Origin: Skeletonema tropicum
Lineage: Eukaryota; Bacillariophyta; Thalassiosirophyceae; Thalassiosirales; Thalassiosiraceae
Length of the DNA stretch: 64,000 nucleotides
NCBI GenBank assembly: GCA_037178625.1
Contig: CM074129.1
Location: 1,550,001 to 1,614,000 of the forward strand
Direction of reading: 5' to 3'
Shown: piece after piece, positions 21,202-31,941 of the stretch
Layout of the letters: every line of letters starts with the position of its first letter
How positions within the stretch are numbered: position 1 is the first letter of the stretch
The notes under the pieces: model-generated
Seen by the model: only the letters and a program-made list of their open reading frames with translations
What the model was told of the DNA's origin: nothing
Database searches by the model: none
Program-made: the position numbers and the translations under genes

Positions 21202-21758
21202 CTGAATGGTGATGGTCTTGGCTTAGGCGTAGTTCAAAGTCTTCGGCATTTCGTCACTTTGCTGATGAGAACAGGTTGCCACTTTCACTTGCACCTTCTC
21301 ATCATAAGCTAACTCAGTTTTGCTTTACGTGTGAATTCATTGTTTTACCGCAGATAGATACTTCTTAGACTGCTCAGTGTTCCGTGTGCTTTATGTGTGA
21401 ATTCATCTGCAGGTCGATTCAAAGCAAGAGTTTTTATGAGGAGAGATGTGACATCGCACAAGACAGAGTGACCAACCAAAACAGTAAACAAGACATCTCA
21501 TCACTCAAGAGTCTGTTCATCAAAATTATTTACATAATTAACTAAAACCGGACAGACTTTTAAACCAACTTACTCAAACCAATATAATTTTAAAATTCAA
21601 TAATATCAATTTCCATCGTATGTAGAATGTAGGCGAGTGCAAGAAAACTTTGTCGTTTCAACTCCTCTTCCTTCTCTCCACCAAACGTTGCTGTAAATTC
21701 TTCTCTGATCAACGTCCATCTACGCCAGCACCCATATTATTACATTAGCATTACAACA
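21202..21758. promoter_or_regulatory. Intergenic region upstream of CAP copy 3
   Basis: 557 bp holding the 3' end of the fusion gene and the promoter of CAP copy 3. A 'gtgtgaattcat' stretch occurs twice (near 21328 and 21393). No ORF. Confidence 0.4.
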
Positions 21759-23559
21759 ATGATGCGCCTTCCAACCATCGTAGTCACTCTTTTGGCAGCG
21801 GCATCGGCCATCTCGTCGGGTGCAGCAGCTGCTGACATTAGCAAGGATGCCGATGTACTCAGCCAAAGGACCTCTCTGAGAGGTACCGGGTCCGATGCGA
21901 AGATGCATGAGGCTTTACTCAATGCCATTGAAGCTGATGAACGTGGAGACTTTGATGCAGCAGAGTTAGCATTGGTAAGAATGAACTGCAAACGTAATCA
22001 GCGTAAGCGACGTACCTAGAAATTTATCATTCTCAATCTTCTAACATTTCTGCTCGACCGTCGGACTCCTCTGTTTCTTCATTGGAACAGGAGCCTCCAT
22101 TTGATCAACAAGATCGAGAGCTGGCACTTTGTGATGAAAATCTAAAAGTCTTCAAGATCGATCTGACCACAACAAACAATGGGTCTGGAACGTGGTGGAG
22201 GTTGTTTCGCTATGACGTCTCTACGTCAAAGTGGTTGAGAGTAGGTCTAGGACCAGACAGTGGTACCACTTACAATGATAACTCTCGATACGTCAACAGG
22301 ATCTGTGTTTGTCCCGCTACTCATGCATTTGTTATGCGTGATACGAATGGTCAACAGCCAAATTACACCGGCTATTTCAAGGGAGTCCCGATCTTTCAAA
22401 AGGCAGATGACTTTCGCGACAGAAAGATTCACTACTTCACATACCCTGATGATGGCTCTTCCAGTTGTAGTACTGCGTCAACACCCCCTCCAACACCGCG
22501 GCCCTCTCCTCGACCCACACCCGTGCCAACACGCCAGCCCTCTCCCAGGCCGACACCTAGACCTGTCGATCCTAACATAGCTGGAAGGTTAGCTGATTGT
22601 AATTGGAACGAGCGCCTTTTCACTATTAGCGTCAAAGCAGATCAATATGCTAACGAGATATCTTGGGACTTGAAAAATGGCGATGGAAACATCGTGCTTC
22701 AGAACAGCCGCACCTACGAGAACTATGAAACTAACACAGTCGAAGGCTGTATTTCTGAAGGCGCATACACATTGACCATGCGGGACAGCTATGGCGATGG
22801 CATCATTAGTCCGGGTTACTACAAGGTTTATATCGATGGTGTCTTACAGTTTCAGGGCGGGAAACAATATAAAACAAAAACACATGAATTTGCCTTTGGC
22901 TCGCAGGATATGACTGACAGGGATCGTCAGTGGTTAGACTCTCATAACACCAGGCGTAAGACATGGTACGTTGGCCTTGTTTGATTACTATTTCTGTACT
23001 TGATATCTACTTTTCTTCATTGTGCCTCTTCTAAATGCTCTCATTCTTTTCGGAACATCAATCTCAACACAGGCATGAAAAATATGGCAAGACATACGTC
23101 CCTCTCAAATGGAGTAACGGCCTCAAGCAAAGCTCCCAGGAATGGGCAAAAGAGCTTCTCAACACATGCGAAACAAGGTTATACCACGACCCAAACAACA
23201 AGATTTATGGCGAGAATCTTGCCTCCAACTCAGGCAGCGGTAGTTACGCAAAGGTATTTTCAACCGAACAAATCCTTAGTCGCTTTGTCGAATGGGAGCA
23301 AAACTGGGAGTGGCCTGCGAATGCACATTTCACACAAGCCCTCTGGAGGGGCAGCGACCACGTAGGTTGTGCGGAAATGGCCAAGGATCTTGGAGATAAC
23401 AAGAAATGTCATGTTCAAGTGTGCAGATATTCTCGAGCGGGAAACTGCAACATGGGATCCTACAAGGATGGCTCTCCGAAGTGGTGGATGGATGCAGTAA
23501 TGGCAGACGAGAGCAATTGCGGTAAGGAATGCCCTCCTGGCGGTTGTATCATCGAATAA
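21759..23559 (+). CDS. Secreted CAP/SCP/PR-1 domain protein, copy 3 (diverged, opposite strand)
   Basis: Three exons: 21759-21974, 22091-22965 and 23073-23559, with GT-AG introns; total 525 aa. The signal peptide is MMRLPTIVVTLLAAASAISSG. Order is as in the other copies: signal, extra N-terminal segment from the additional exon, Cys-containing domain, Pro-rich stalk (TPRPSPRPTPVP), a module with ISWDLKNGDGN and RDSYGDGI, then CAP with LYHDPNN, YGENLASNSG, HFTQALWRGSDHVGC and CHVQVCRYSRAGN. The last intron splits W|H exactly as in copies 1 and 2, proving common descent, but the first intron is unique. It has diverged much further than copies 1 and 2 have from each other, so it is an older duplicate. 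Confidence 0.88.
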
Positions 23560-23782
23560 TCCAATGGCTTGTGAGCTTTTGCGCTCGTGCATTTTGTTTG
23601 ATGTGTTTCCAGCGTCATACAGATGAAAGCGTATCTTGGAAGTATTGCTTTCTGTTATCTGTGTATTGGATTTCTTGGTTTTTTACACTTCAGGCATACG
23701 AAGAATGTTTGCTGTCAACTGTATTGTAAATTGATATCTAAATGATGATTTGAATTGAGTATCGAGTAGCGGAGCTTTCACC

Positions 23783-24826
23783 TTATATCTGAACCTCTCC
23801 CACTGAACCTGTCACTCGTTGTGTGAATCCAGACGAGACTGACGAGGTTTGTCCTGCTTGGCTATCATCCCGTTCTGCAATAGAAGCATTCTCATTATTG
23901 TATAGTGTTCCATGATCAGACATACCGATACTATTGGCCTCTGAATTCAGAGCCTCTCGTTCAATGTCGTACTGCTCTGTTTGTGATGGTTGTGGTTGTC
24001 TCCCCAACAATATCATATTCTTCGCCGCTTGAAACTCCTCAAAACATGATGTCGCCACAAAGAACGTTAATCCAAATGCAACCCAGGACGAGTAATACAA
24101 ATTCCCCAACGGTGCCCCAGGTCCTTTTTCACTAGTCACATACGCCACCGCAAATCCAAAGATACAAAACAGCACGACACTCAATACACCCTCAATCACA
24201 AATATAGTCCGATTGGCACGTCCCTCCGGTGTCATTGTCGCACAACTCAACCTCATCGCCACAACTGCCAAACTCGTCACACACCCAATACACCCCGCAC
24301 TCACTCCAAACGCCGCCCGTCGACAATACTTGACCGGACGTACATCATTGTACAATTCATCACACTTGGCATCATAACACGATGCCGAACTCCCCATAAC
24401 AATCAATGTTACCACAATCAATATCGCCCAGGTCCGGAATCGATTCCCTCGTGAGGATAACTCACTCGACACATCCAACCCGCGCTCTGTCCGTAGGAAG
24501 GAGAGGAGTCCCCCCATGGCCGAAATGAAGCTTGCCCACGTTGAATAGAATAGATTACCAAAGCTTATTCCCCCCGAAGCATTGACTGCCATGCCTGATG
24601 CAGGATTGGTGGCTGTCCCTACCGAACTGCAGGTAAATCCACTTAAGAGTAGTAGTAGTCCCATTTCAAATTTTGTTCCGTGGAGGTATTTGGTGGATAA
24701 TGACGGTGAGACCATTTGGAGTGAGAGTGTTAGGAAGGTTAGGAGGAAGGTTATTGTTATGGATGCTACGGACCATTGTTGGGTTGCGGTTGGTGGCATT
24801 GTTGGTGGTGCGTATCGTCGTTGCAT
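23783..24826 (-). CDS. Seven-span membrane protein with internal repeat, unknown function
   Basis: A single-exon gene of 347 aa starting at 24826. About seven hydrophobic spans are visible (~19-40, 53-72, 90-111, 130-150, 172-192, 210-233, 243-267), followed by a ~75-residue hydrophilic Ser/Glu/Asn-rich tail. The segments GNLFYSTWASF (~88) and GNLYYSSWVAF (~242) show that the protein is built from two related halves. A CYDAKCDELY loop may hold a disulphide. No family was recognised. The hydrophilic tail is probably cytoplasmic. Confidence 0.72.
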   Translation of the reverse strand: MQRRYAPPTMPPTATQQWSVASITITFLLTFLTLSLQMVSPSLSTKYLHGTKFEMGLLLLLSGFTCSSVGTATNPASGMAVNASGGISFGNLFYSTWASFISAMGGLLSFLRTERGLDVSSELSSRGNRFRTWAILIVVTLIVMGSSASCYDAKCDELYNDVRPVKYCRRAAFGVSAGCIGCVTSLAVVAMRLSCATMTPEGRANRTIFVIEGVLSVVLFCIFGFAVAYVTSEKGPGAPLGNLYYSSWVAFGLTFFVATSCFEEFQAAKNMILLGRQPQPSQTEQYDIEREALNSEANSIGMSDHGTLYNNENASIAERDDSQAGQTSSVSSGFTQRVTGSVGEVQI

Positions 24827-24911
24827 CTAGAGAGAGTGAGAGAAAGTTATGTTGTGGGGAAGAAATGTGAGAGGATGGTCATTCCAAAAAAAAGTGCACA
24901 TGATATGTGCA

Positions 24912-25214
24912 TTAAAGAGTTGAATCAATCTTGAATTTATCACTCGATACATTAACATCATCACCACTCACCTTGACAGCCTCAAATGTAGACCCCATGG
25001 CAATCAAACTAGAAAGAAAGAGAGCACAATACCATACCCTTCGTGGTGATCGAATAGTTGCCAATGCCGGCGGTCGTGTAGATGTAGATCTTGTTGGTGT
25101 TGGTGCTGTTGCACTTGCTATTGATGTGGAATAGGCGTCATCGTTGCTGTTGTTGTTGTTGCCACGACCACCATTGCTGGCACGGGATGATGCTACGCTA
25201 TTGAGTTCATTCAT
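24912..25214 (-). CDS. Small hypothetical single-span protein, possibly truncated paralogue of the neighbour
   Basis: A 100-aa ORF from the ATG at 25214, on the same strand and 85 bp upstream of the seven-span gene. It has a Ser/Asn/Thr-rich N-terminus, then RRVWYCALFLSSLIAMG, one hydrophobic span, and a short polar end. The placement of a Trp-started first span after an Ala/Thr/Pro-rich leader resembles the start of the 347-aa protein. It may therefore be a truncated tandem duplicate. It could also be a short real gene or a chance ORF. Confidence 0.4.
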   Translation of the reverse strand: MNELNSVASSRASNGGRGNNNNSNDDAYSTSIASATAPTPTRSTSTRPPALATIRSPRRVWYCALFLSSLIAMGSTFEAVKVSGDDVNVSSDKFKIDSTL

Positions 25215-25400
25215 TGTTGCGTTGCTGTATTAGTCAATGTGCGGCGGAGGTTATTGACGCCTTTTTTCACCATGACTTCAGTCTTTTGTCTTTTCTGTTT
25301 TTTGCACAAAAATGCTCATGCTGTAACATGTCACCGACACAGATCTCATCCATACTACAATATCAGAACTGTCACAGTCATACTTAAGGTGGAACAGAAC

Positions 25401-26234
25401 AGGAGGGGTGGCCTCGTACGTAGAACCATACTAATTCCGCTAAGTAACCAAGTTGTCAGCCACGAGACATCGGACAGTTACTCCTGTAACCATTTTTGCT
25501 AATAGTGTGGCAGCCACGAGACATCTGAGAGTTACACATGTAACGATTTGGCTGACAAGTTTCCCGAGCCACCACCACCGACCATCAAATAAAAATAATA
25601 GTGTCCATGAGAGAGAGATTCACCATGGAACATTAAATAGACAACATAGATCATCAACAATATGTCGTCAAACAAAATGAAGTATGATGAATGGGCTGAC
25701 AAGCAGCGTAAAGAGAGAGGGGACACAGTAGAAGTAGGCTCGAAACGATTGAGGAAGGTAAATCCAAAATATGTCGACAACCAAAAAAGTCACAGCAACA
25801 CCTCCATTGCCCAAAACAACATCAATAATGAAATTGAGTCGAATGCTGTTTCGTCCAAAGAGGTACAGGCGGAGCGACATGGGGAGAATGGGTCGTCCCC
25901 TGCAACGCAGCGTCTTGTCAAAACATCTACTATGAATAATATTAATGACACAACTTCCGTCAATAATGCACCCTCCGAATCTGGTTGCAAAGCGTATTGG
26001 AGAGAATTTGATTCTCGATGTAGTTGGAAAGTTGCATGTAATTGGTTGAGTTCATTAATAATGGGGTTATTTCATGTTAGACTTTTCGTAGAGGTTCAGC
26101 CTCCCTACCCATGTAACCCGATGTTACAGATCCTAGTACAAGTTTACGTAGGAATTAAATTCCTACGTCATCAGCGAGGAAGCCAGCAGTTACACATGTA
26201 ACGATTTCGCGGACAGGTTGAGGCCACCCCTCCT
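25401..26234. mobile_element. 834-bp hAT-like element nested in the terminal repeat of the outer transposon
   Basis: Terminal inverted repeats AGGAGGGGTGGCCTC (25401-25415 and 26220-26234) are perfect. The direct 8-bp repeat AACAGAAC flanks it (25393-25400, 26235-26242). AACAGAAC is part of the outer element's terminal repeat, which dates this insertion as the later one. A subterminal direct repeat AGTTACACATGTAACGATTT occurs near both ends (about 25530 and 26189). Confidence 0.85.
25662..26201 (+). CDS. ORF inside the nested element, unknown
   Basis: 179 aa from ATG 25662, entirely within the 834-bp element. The N-terminal half is charged and Asn/Ser-rich (KYDEWADKQRKERGD); a short middle segment is Cys/Trp-containing (CSWKVACNWLSSL). 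The last ~50 residues overlap the subterminal repeats and terminal region and may not be selected. It does not match a hAT transposase core that I can recognise, so it may be a chance or remnant ORF. Confidence 0.35.
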   Translation: MSSNKMKYDEWADKQRKERGDTVEVGSKRLRKVNPKYVDNQKSHSNTSIAQNNINNEIESNAVSSKEVQAERHGENGSSPATQRLVKTSTMNNINDTTSVNNAPSESGCKAYWREFDSRCSWKVACNWLSSLIMGLFHVRLFVEVQPPYPCNPMLQILVQVYVGIKFLRHQRGSQQLHM

Positions 26235-28069
26235 AACAGAACTAACTTTTTGCCTAGTAAAAGTAGCTGTTTATCTAGTGAAGATTGCCCCGTAGATTAA
26301 CGGTAGGAATTAATATACCCCGATGCGAAAACAAATTCGGCCAAATCAAGTCACGCATTGACATTTTTGCCCACGGGTAGGAAAAGTGGCCGTTTGCTTC
26401 TTCACACTTTCTCTAACATTCACCAACCACAAACGGCCAATGACACAACCACCATGATGCCATTGTGGACTGCCTATTAGCACAAAATCGCCATTCTACC
26501 AAGCGACAATAATTAGATATTTGCTAGACAAGCCTATTTGTAGATCGGCTGCAACAAAAGTGTCGCTTGGTACGACTTACTGTAGGAGAGAATAGCCCTG
26601 CCCACAACGTAACGGAAATTTGTCGATGCAACTGATGTTGTCGACTAATGCCTCGGGTAATCATCGTTATCACCATTTACGATGCCAACACGACGCACCT
26701 ACCAGCGGTATACATCCATAGGGAAGCGTCAGTGTCTTGGTAGCCGCTCAATCGCACGATTTTGTCGTCATGGAGGGCGGTAACTCTGTGTCGACATATT
26801 TTTCATATTTTTTATTATCCGCACTGCTGTGCAATAAGAAGATACAATAAACCACTGATGAAGGCAACCAACCCGCTCCCTCGACTCTAATATGATTATA
26901 GACGACGACTTGGCCATCTGGAGCGGTAGATAAGGTCCACACGACGTCGCCTACACATTACAGAAAATATACATAATAATTCGTTTCCGTCGAACACAAC
27001 AATCAACTGACAATTAATGCAAACGGCGTAGATATCGATCAAATGAACATCAATACATCATTATTATGATAGTATGCATCCGTGGGAATCATATTACCAA
27101 TGTTTGTTGAGAGAAACATCATATTTATCAAGTATTACATTTATAATAATTTACATAAAATAATAACAAATAATAACATAGTTTATCTGATATTAAACTC
27201 TAACACGATGAACCACCAACAAATAGAAGTCTTATATTACAATTATGTGATCGTAGGACTCATGGATAACCACTCATTTGCAGATGGTGGCTCTTCATAA
27301 GGTAGATTATTGTATACACTCTGGGAAGGAAAGTAGATTGTTTCTCACCAAAAGAATGTGCTTGATCATGTATTAGGTGATGTTTATGAACAGCCCAAGT
27401 ATCAAAAGACGTCCCCCATATATCACTTATCGATTTGATGCGAGGAGACCACCTCCTTATATGTATACCATCACGTAAACGTCCGTGGGAGGGATGAAAG
27501 GAGGTAAAAGTTGTGGATTTTATGCCATATATGGCGACGTCATTTTCTTCATTTTCGATTCATCAACTGAGTATTGCCGTCGTTGTCGCTTAGATTATGA
27601 TGTATACGATCGGATAAGCCTAGTATCATAGGTGTATTTATTAGTTGTATATAACTGTAGCCCTAGGAGTTGAGGACATCATGCTAATGGTGAGGGTGTA
27701 AAAGATGATATTTGGAGGGTGGATTTGATTGGTACCGATTAGCGAATTTGAGGCTACAATAGGAATCGTACCTCTACGTACGGCCAAAAAAGCGATTGTA
27801 CGTTAGGAATAGTTCTTGAAGTTAGTTCTGTTCCACCTTAAGGTAGTTGTGAGATGTGAGTGCCAGGTAATCGGTCATTTTGGACATAGGGAACCGTGAA
27901 TGAGAATGCTTCTTTCCTTTCACGATTTGCACTCGGGAATGAGATGCCTGCTTGCGCCTGGCGCTTTGCTTCTGTTTTTTGCTTGGTTGCTGGCCATGTA
28001 TGTAATGTTGCTTGCTTCCAACATCATGGTAAAAAAGTAAAAGAAGTGTTGTCGGCAAGGGAATGCTAA

Positions 28070-30051
28070 ATGGTTCCCACACGCACTACCATAGCAGCTC
28101 TGCTGCTGTCGTCCTTTCCCATACTCATCGTCGTCCAATCCACCTCCTCTATCCGCGGTACTGACAAACAACAAGCGAAGAATCACCACCACCATCGACA
28201 TCTCTTTGAATTTAACAACCCATCCTGTGGAGATGCCGAATATGCCACACAACCATTCTACGTCTCACCAGACGGGAACAATTGGAGTCAAGACAATGGC
28301 TGGGGTCTCAGTGTCGACAAACCATTCCGGACGATTCAACATGCGGTAGACAATCGTCTCGATTGTCAGACTATCTACATCATGGAGGGAGTTTACCAGA
28401 ACAATTACTACGGTCAATCCTTCAATCATAATAACAAAGTGGTCAATTTGAATGGAGTATCCGATCTCAAGCTTCTAGCTCATCCAGACGCGACATCCAG
28501 GCCCATACTCGAGTTTGACGGACCAGGCGGAATCTTTGGTGGGTCAGCCTCCAATCCACTCAAGAATATTGAAATTGCAGGGCTGGAAATCCGTGGACCG
28601 AATGCCGCAATTACCTATACGGAGGCCATGGCTGATCGACAAACCAAACGAACGTACTACTCTGGACGAGGTATCGCCATTTGGGCAGGGTCGTACATCT
28701 ACATTCATGATATGAAAGTTCATCACTGTCCTGCGTCGGGTATTCGTGTCAATAAGGGTGATTATATTACTATTGCAGATAGTGAGGTGTATTCGAATAC
28801 TTGGTGGTCATCCAGTGCAGAAAGTGCCATTGTACTAGCGGAATCTGTCAGTGTCGATACGAACAATTGGATCAAGATGAGATTGACGAATAATCTTGTG
28901 TATGACAATATCAACAAGATTCCGTATTACAATCCTAACTATGCCTGGGACTATTCACCAATTGGGAATGAAGATTGTTCCTCCTATTCGGCATGTGAGC
29001 AAGAGCTTGTCGAAGGCTGTCCTTGGGAGTGTCGATATGGAAAGAAAAGTCAAGATTATATAGTGGACGGTATGGTGAGTGTTTGTCAAACATGATGGCA
29101 GTTTCTTCTTGTCTCGTTCAAAGGTGTCACAGCTAACTTCATTTCCAAACTCTATTGTCACAGGGTGTTTACGTCACTCGGAACTCAGATACCTACCTCT
29201 ACGGTCAGATGGAATTGAGTGATAATGTTGCCTATGGCAATGGTATCAATGGAGTTGTCTTCCATCGAACTGATAGAGGAGTTGTGCAGAGAAACACCGT
29301 ATATGATAATGGTGTTGTGCCACGGTTCGAGTATGGAGAAACCGTCATGGAGGATTGGATGGTCCATCTATCCAAGTCTCGTCAGCCATATAGTGGAATC
29401 GTATTGAATAGTGCAGAAGAGGTCAAGTTGTGGAGTAACAACGTCTCTGCCAGATACGAGACAGATTATGCTTTCAATACTGTTGAAGATGGAGGAGCAG
29501 CACCTCCTCCACTTGCGGCTGGTGGTAATAATCGAGTTTGCAAGGGACTTGTGTCACCCGAGCTTGAAGGTGTGGTTGGTGAAGCAAACGATCCTTCCGT
29601 GTGTGGTGTAGAGGTTAGTAGCAGTGCTTCGCCAACGTCCAGTCCCACATCTCAGCCGACACCACAGCCGACAAAACAACCAGTCACTCTCGAGCCGACG
29701 ATAGTCCCTACTGTGGCACCCAAATATATTGAAATCTCTTGCGGAAACAAGTGTCACCTGATTCAGTGGCCTTACGATATGGGAAGTAGCTACGTTCCAA
29801 GTGAGGCATATGAAGAATGCGAGGCCGACTGCGATAACGGAGATTGTAAGGCTTTCTCTCTCCAGGATGATTACCGACCCGACTTCAATGGATACAAGCG
29901 ATGCTTCCTTTACAAGGCATCGAAAGAGCCTTTTCCTGAGATTTGTGCAGATGATCCATTTAGCCACCCATTCTGCACATACGCAACGTCTGGAGGGTCA
30001 TTTTTCGTCACTCCAGCAGCCCGAGAACTATATAATGTGCAGAATCTGTAG
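28070..30051 (+). CDS. Secreted right-handed beta-helix protein with Thr/Pro linker and Cys-rich C-terminus
   Basis: Exon 1 28070-29074 and exon 2 29164-30051, with a GTGAGT...CACAG intron; DGM|GVYVTR joins in frame and gives 630 aa. A signal peptide is clear (IAALLLSSFPILIVVQS). The body has FYVSPDGN, DKPFRTIQHAVD and IYIMEGVYQ, then repeated IEIAGLEI, IYIHDMKVHHCPASGIRV and NTVYDNG elements. This is the pectate-lyase/parallel beta-helix pattern seen in polysaccharide-active or binding proteins. A PTSSPTSQPTPQPTKQP linker leads to a ~110-residue Cys-rich end (CGNKCHLIQWP ... CEADCDNGDCKAFSL ... CFLYKA), similar in pattern to PAN/apple modules. It is probably an extracellular polysaccharide lyase-like or adhesive protein. 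I cannot confirm catalytic residues. Confidence 0.82.
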
Positions 30052-30924
30052 CGCTGAGGTATTGTAGCTCGACATAAACTTAAGTAGTACGACAAGAAGT
30101 TCATTCGCCGGCGGGCCTCAGTGAAATAATTATTTGCTTGTTTTATGTATAAGCCTACAATACAAACTTTTATTTCAGGTGATGACAGACGAGCCACCAT
30201 GGCCTCTCCCATTTTCTGTTGGTTGAGGCACACCAAGCTGACGTTGTTGGTAGGGTGACTTTAGACTGTAGTTAATAAGCTTCTTAGAAGGTATTGTAGT
30301 CACCATCACGAAAGAACCTCTAGAGGTCCAGTTGTACTTGAGTACACAGTACGAATAATCTATCAATCTATCTCTATCTATATAAGTATGTGCCAACAAC
30401 AGAGACATGAGAACACAAAAATGGCTTTCTGCAAAAACTGTGTATGCAACTGTGTATGCTATCTCTTTCATCGAGTATGTCTCGCTCCTGCTCCTCGCTC
30501 GCAAAAATCAGACTTCGTTAGTTGCACTTTTCCACCAGCCAAGTGCAAGAAAAGAATAATGATGCATATAACGTTTGGTTCACAAACATCCCATCATCTA
30601 ATGTCCAATACATAAGTATTCATACATCTTCCTACGATTTCTGCTGTGCTAGAAGCCTCTTTTCCACCAGCTATTATTCACTTCTTGTTCATATGCGAAT
30701 TGCATCCATCAAATTATGTGAGACTTCGTCAAACAAGTCATTAGGTCGTGATGTAGCTAGAGATCATGTATTATTTTACTTCCGCGATTGTTTATATTAT
30801 CCAATAACATAAACATTTCTTAGCACTGTACCCTCCTGAACTATCATGCTATCCAATAGCATTGAAATTCAGTGGAAGGAAAAACATAGAAAAACATAGA
30901 AATTGACAAAGATGTGAAATCATC
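30052..30924. other. Intergenic region between convergent genes
   Basis: 3' flanks of the beta-helix gene and of the zinc-repeat gene. A tract at ~30300-30365 (catcacgaaa...ctctagag...) resembles 33005-33075, the 3' flank of the second zinc-repeat gene. No ORF is supported. Confidence 0.45.
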
Positions 30925-31941
30925 TTACGGTGACTTGCTTGACTGTTCGCGATGCCTGTGGCAGAGTCCTCCTTTGACGACTTGATTTGGACAGTCGCCA
31001 TGTGCGCAACGTCTGCGCTTTGCTCCATGAGCATAGCAAACTCCTCCACTCATGACTTGATTTGTGCATCCAGCACTGCTACATTGTGTCGTCGTAGCGC
31101 CATGCTTGATACACACTCCTCCTCTCCTCGCTTTATTGGTGCAGCCTTCACTGCTGCAGAGTTTGACCTTGGCACCATGCTTCCTGCAAACTCCTCCATT
31201 TTGGGCTTGCTTGTCGCATCCTTCAGCGCTGCAGCGCGGATGCTTGGCACCATGTCTCAAGCAAACTCCTTTCTGAAGAGCTACAAGTGTGCATCCTTCA
31301 GCCTTGCAGAGCCTGCGTTTCGCTCCATGCCTGTAGCATACTCCGCTGTTGACGGATATGTTTGAACAATTATCGAAAGAGCACAACTTTCTGTCCTTAG
31401 TAGCTTGGGGACCTCTTTTCTTTGTGAAAGTAAATAAGTCTGGTAAGTCTGGTCCTGGTTGATGTGATCTCTTAAGCGAGTTGCTGCTCTTCTTTAAGTT
31501 CGAAGAAGCAGTAGCGGTAGCGGTAGCATCTGTCTCGGTCTTCTTGCTGGGCAGGACCTCTTTGCAAATATAAGTAGAAATGTCTTCCTGTTCAACCTCC
31601 ATTGATGCCGATGCTACTACCGCTGCTGAAGATTCAGGCAACTGCGGCATCGTGCTAACTCTTGGTGGTCGCTGAAGACTTGGCTGAAAAGAGGTCTCCT
31701 CATCGTCTTCTTTCGAAATGAGTATGGAGAGCTCAGGCAACGCCGATGACTCCATTGATGCACTTTTAAGACTTGCAACATCAACGGTGGCTTCCGGGTG
31801 GTGAGGAGACGATTTCTTCTTTTTGTTAGGTTCCATTTTAGGCATCGGTGATGCTATTGCCTCTGCGGCCCGCAGCAGGACTTTGAAGTCATTCTCTTTG
31901 CCTTCTTCCAACGGTGATGGCTCTTCCGTGGTGTCAACCAT
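30925..31941 (-). CDS. Protein with about six tandem 'GGVCxxHGA' zinc repeats (WRKY19-like zinc-finger type)
   Basis: 338 aa from the ATG at 31941. A further in-frame upstream ATG at 32172 exists, but the residues it adds look like untranslated sequence, so the shorter start is preferred. The N-terminal ~185 residues are Ser/Glu/Lys-rich with a KKRG basic stretch near the end, fitting nuclear localisation. The C-terminal half holds six repeats of about 23 residues: Cys, 3-4 residues, Cys, then GGVCxxHGAK (e.g. CSAEGCDKQAQNGGVCRKHGAK). The Cys/Cys/Cys/His spacing suggests one zinc per repeat. This repeat type is common in stramenopile predicted proteins and in the WRKY19-like zinc finger of plants. 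DNA or protein binding is inferred. Confidence 0.78.
   Translation of the reverse strand: MVDTTEEPSPLEEGKENDFKVLLRAAEAIASPMPKMEPNKKKKSSPHHPEATVDVASLKSASMESSALPELSILISKEDDEETSFQPSLQRPPRVSTMPQLPESSAAVVASASMEVEQEDISTYICKEVLPSKKTETDATATATASSNLKKSSNSLKRSHQPGPDLPDLFTFTKKRGPQATKDRKLCSFDNCSNISVNSGVCYRHGAKRRLCKAEGCTLVALQKGVCLRHGAKHPRCSAEGCDKQAQNGGVCRKHGAKVKLCSSEGCTNKARRGGVCIKHGATTTQCSSAGCTNQVMSGGVCYAHGAKRRRCAHGDCPNQVVKGGLCHRHREQSSKSP

Larger units (their letters stand above)
25388..27837. mobile_element. TTAA-flanked DNA transposon, interrupted by an inner element
   Basis: The ends are inverted repeats of GGTGGAACAGAACTAACTT (19 bp, perfect once the inner insertion is removed). Both ends are bounded by TTAA (25384-25387 and 27838-27841), the target preference of piggyBac-type elements. 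Removing the inner 834-bp element and its 8-bp duplication leaves about 1.6 kb. No transposase was recognised; short ORFs at 26748-26942 and 27082-27300 show no motif. The element is non-autonomous or decayed. Confidence 0.7.
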
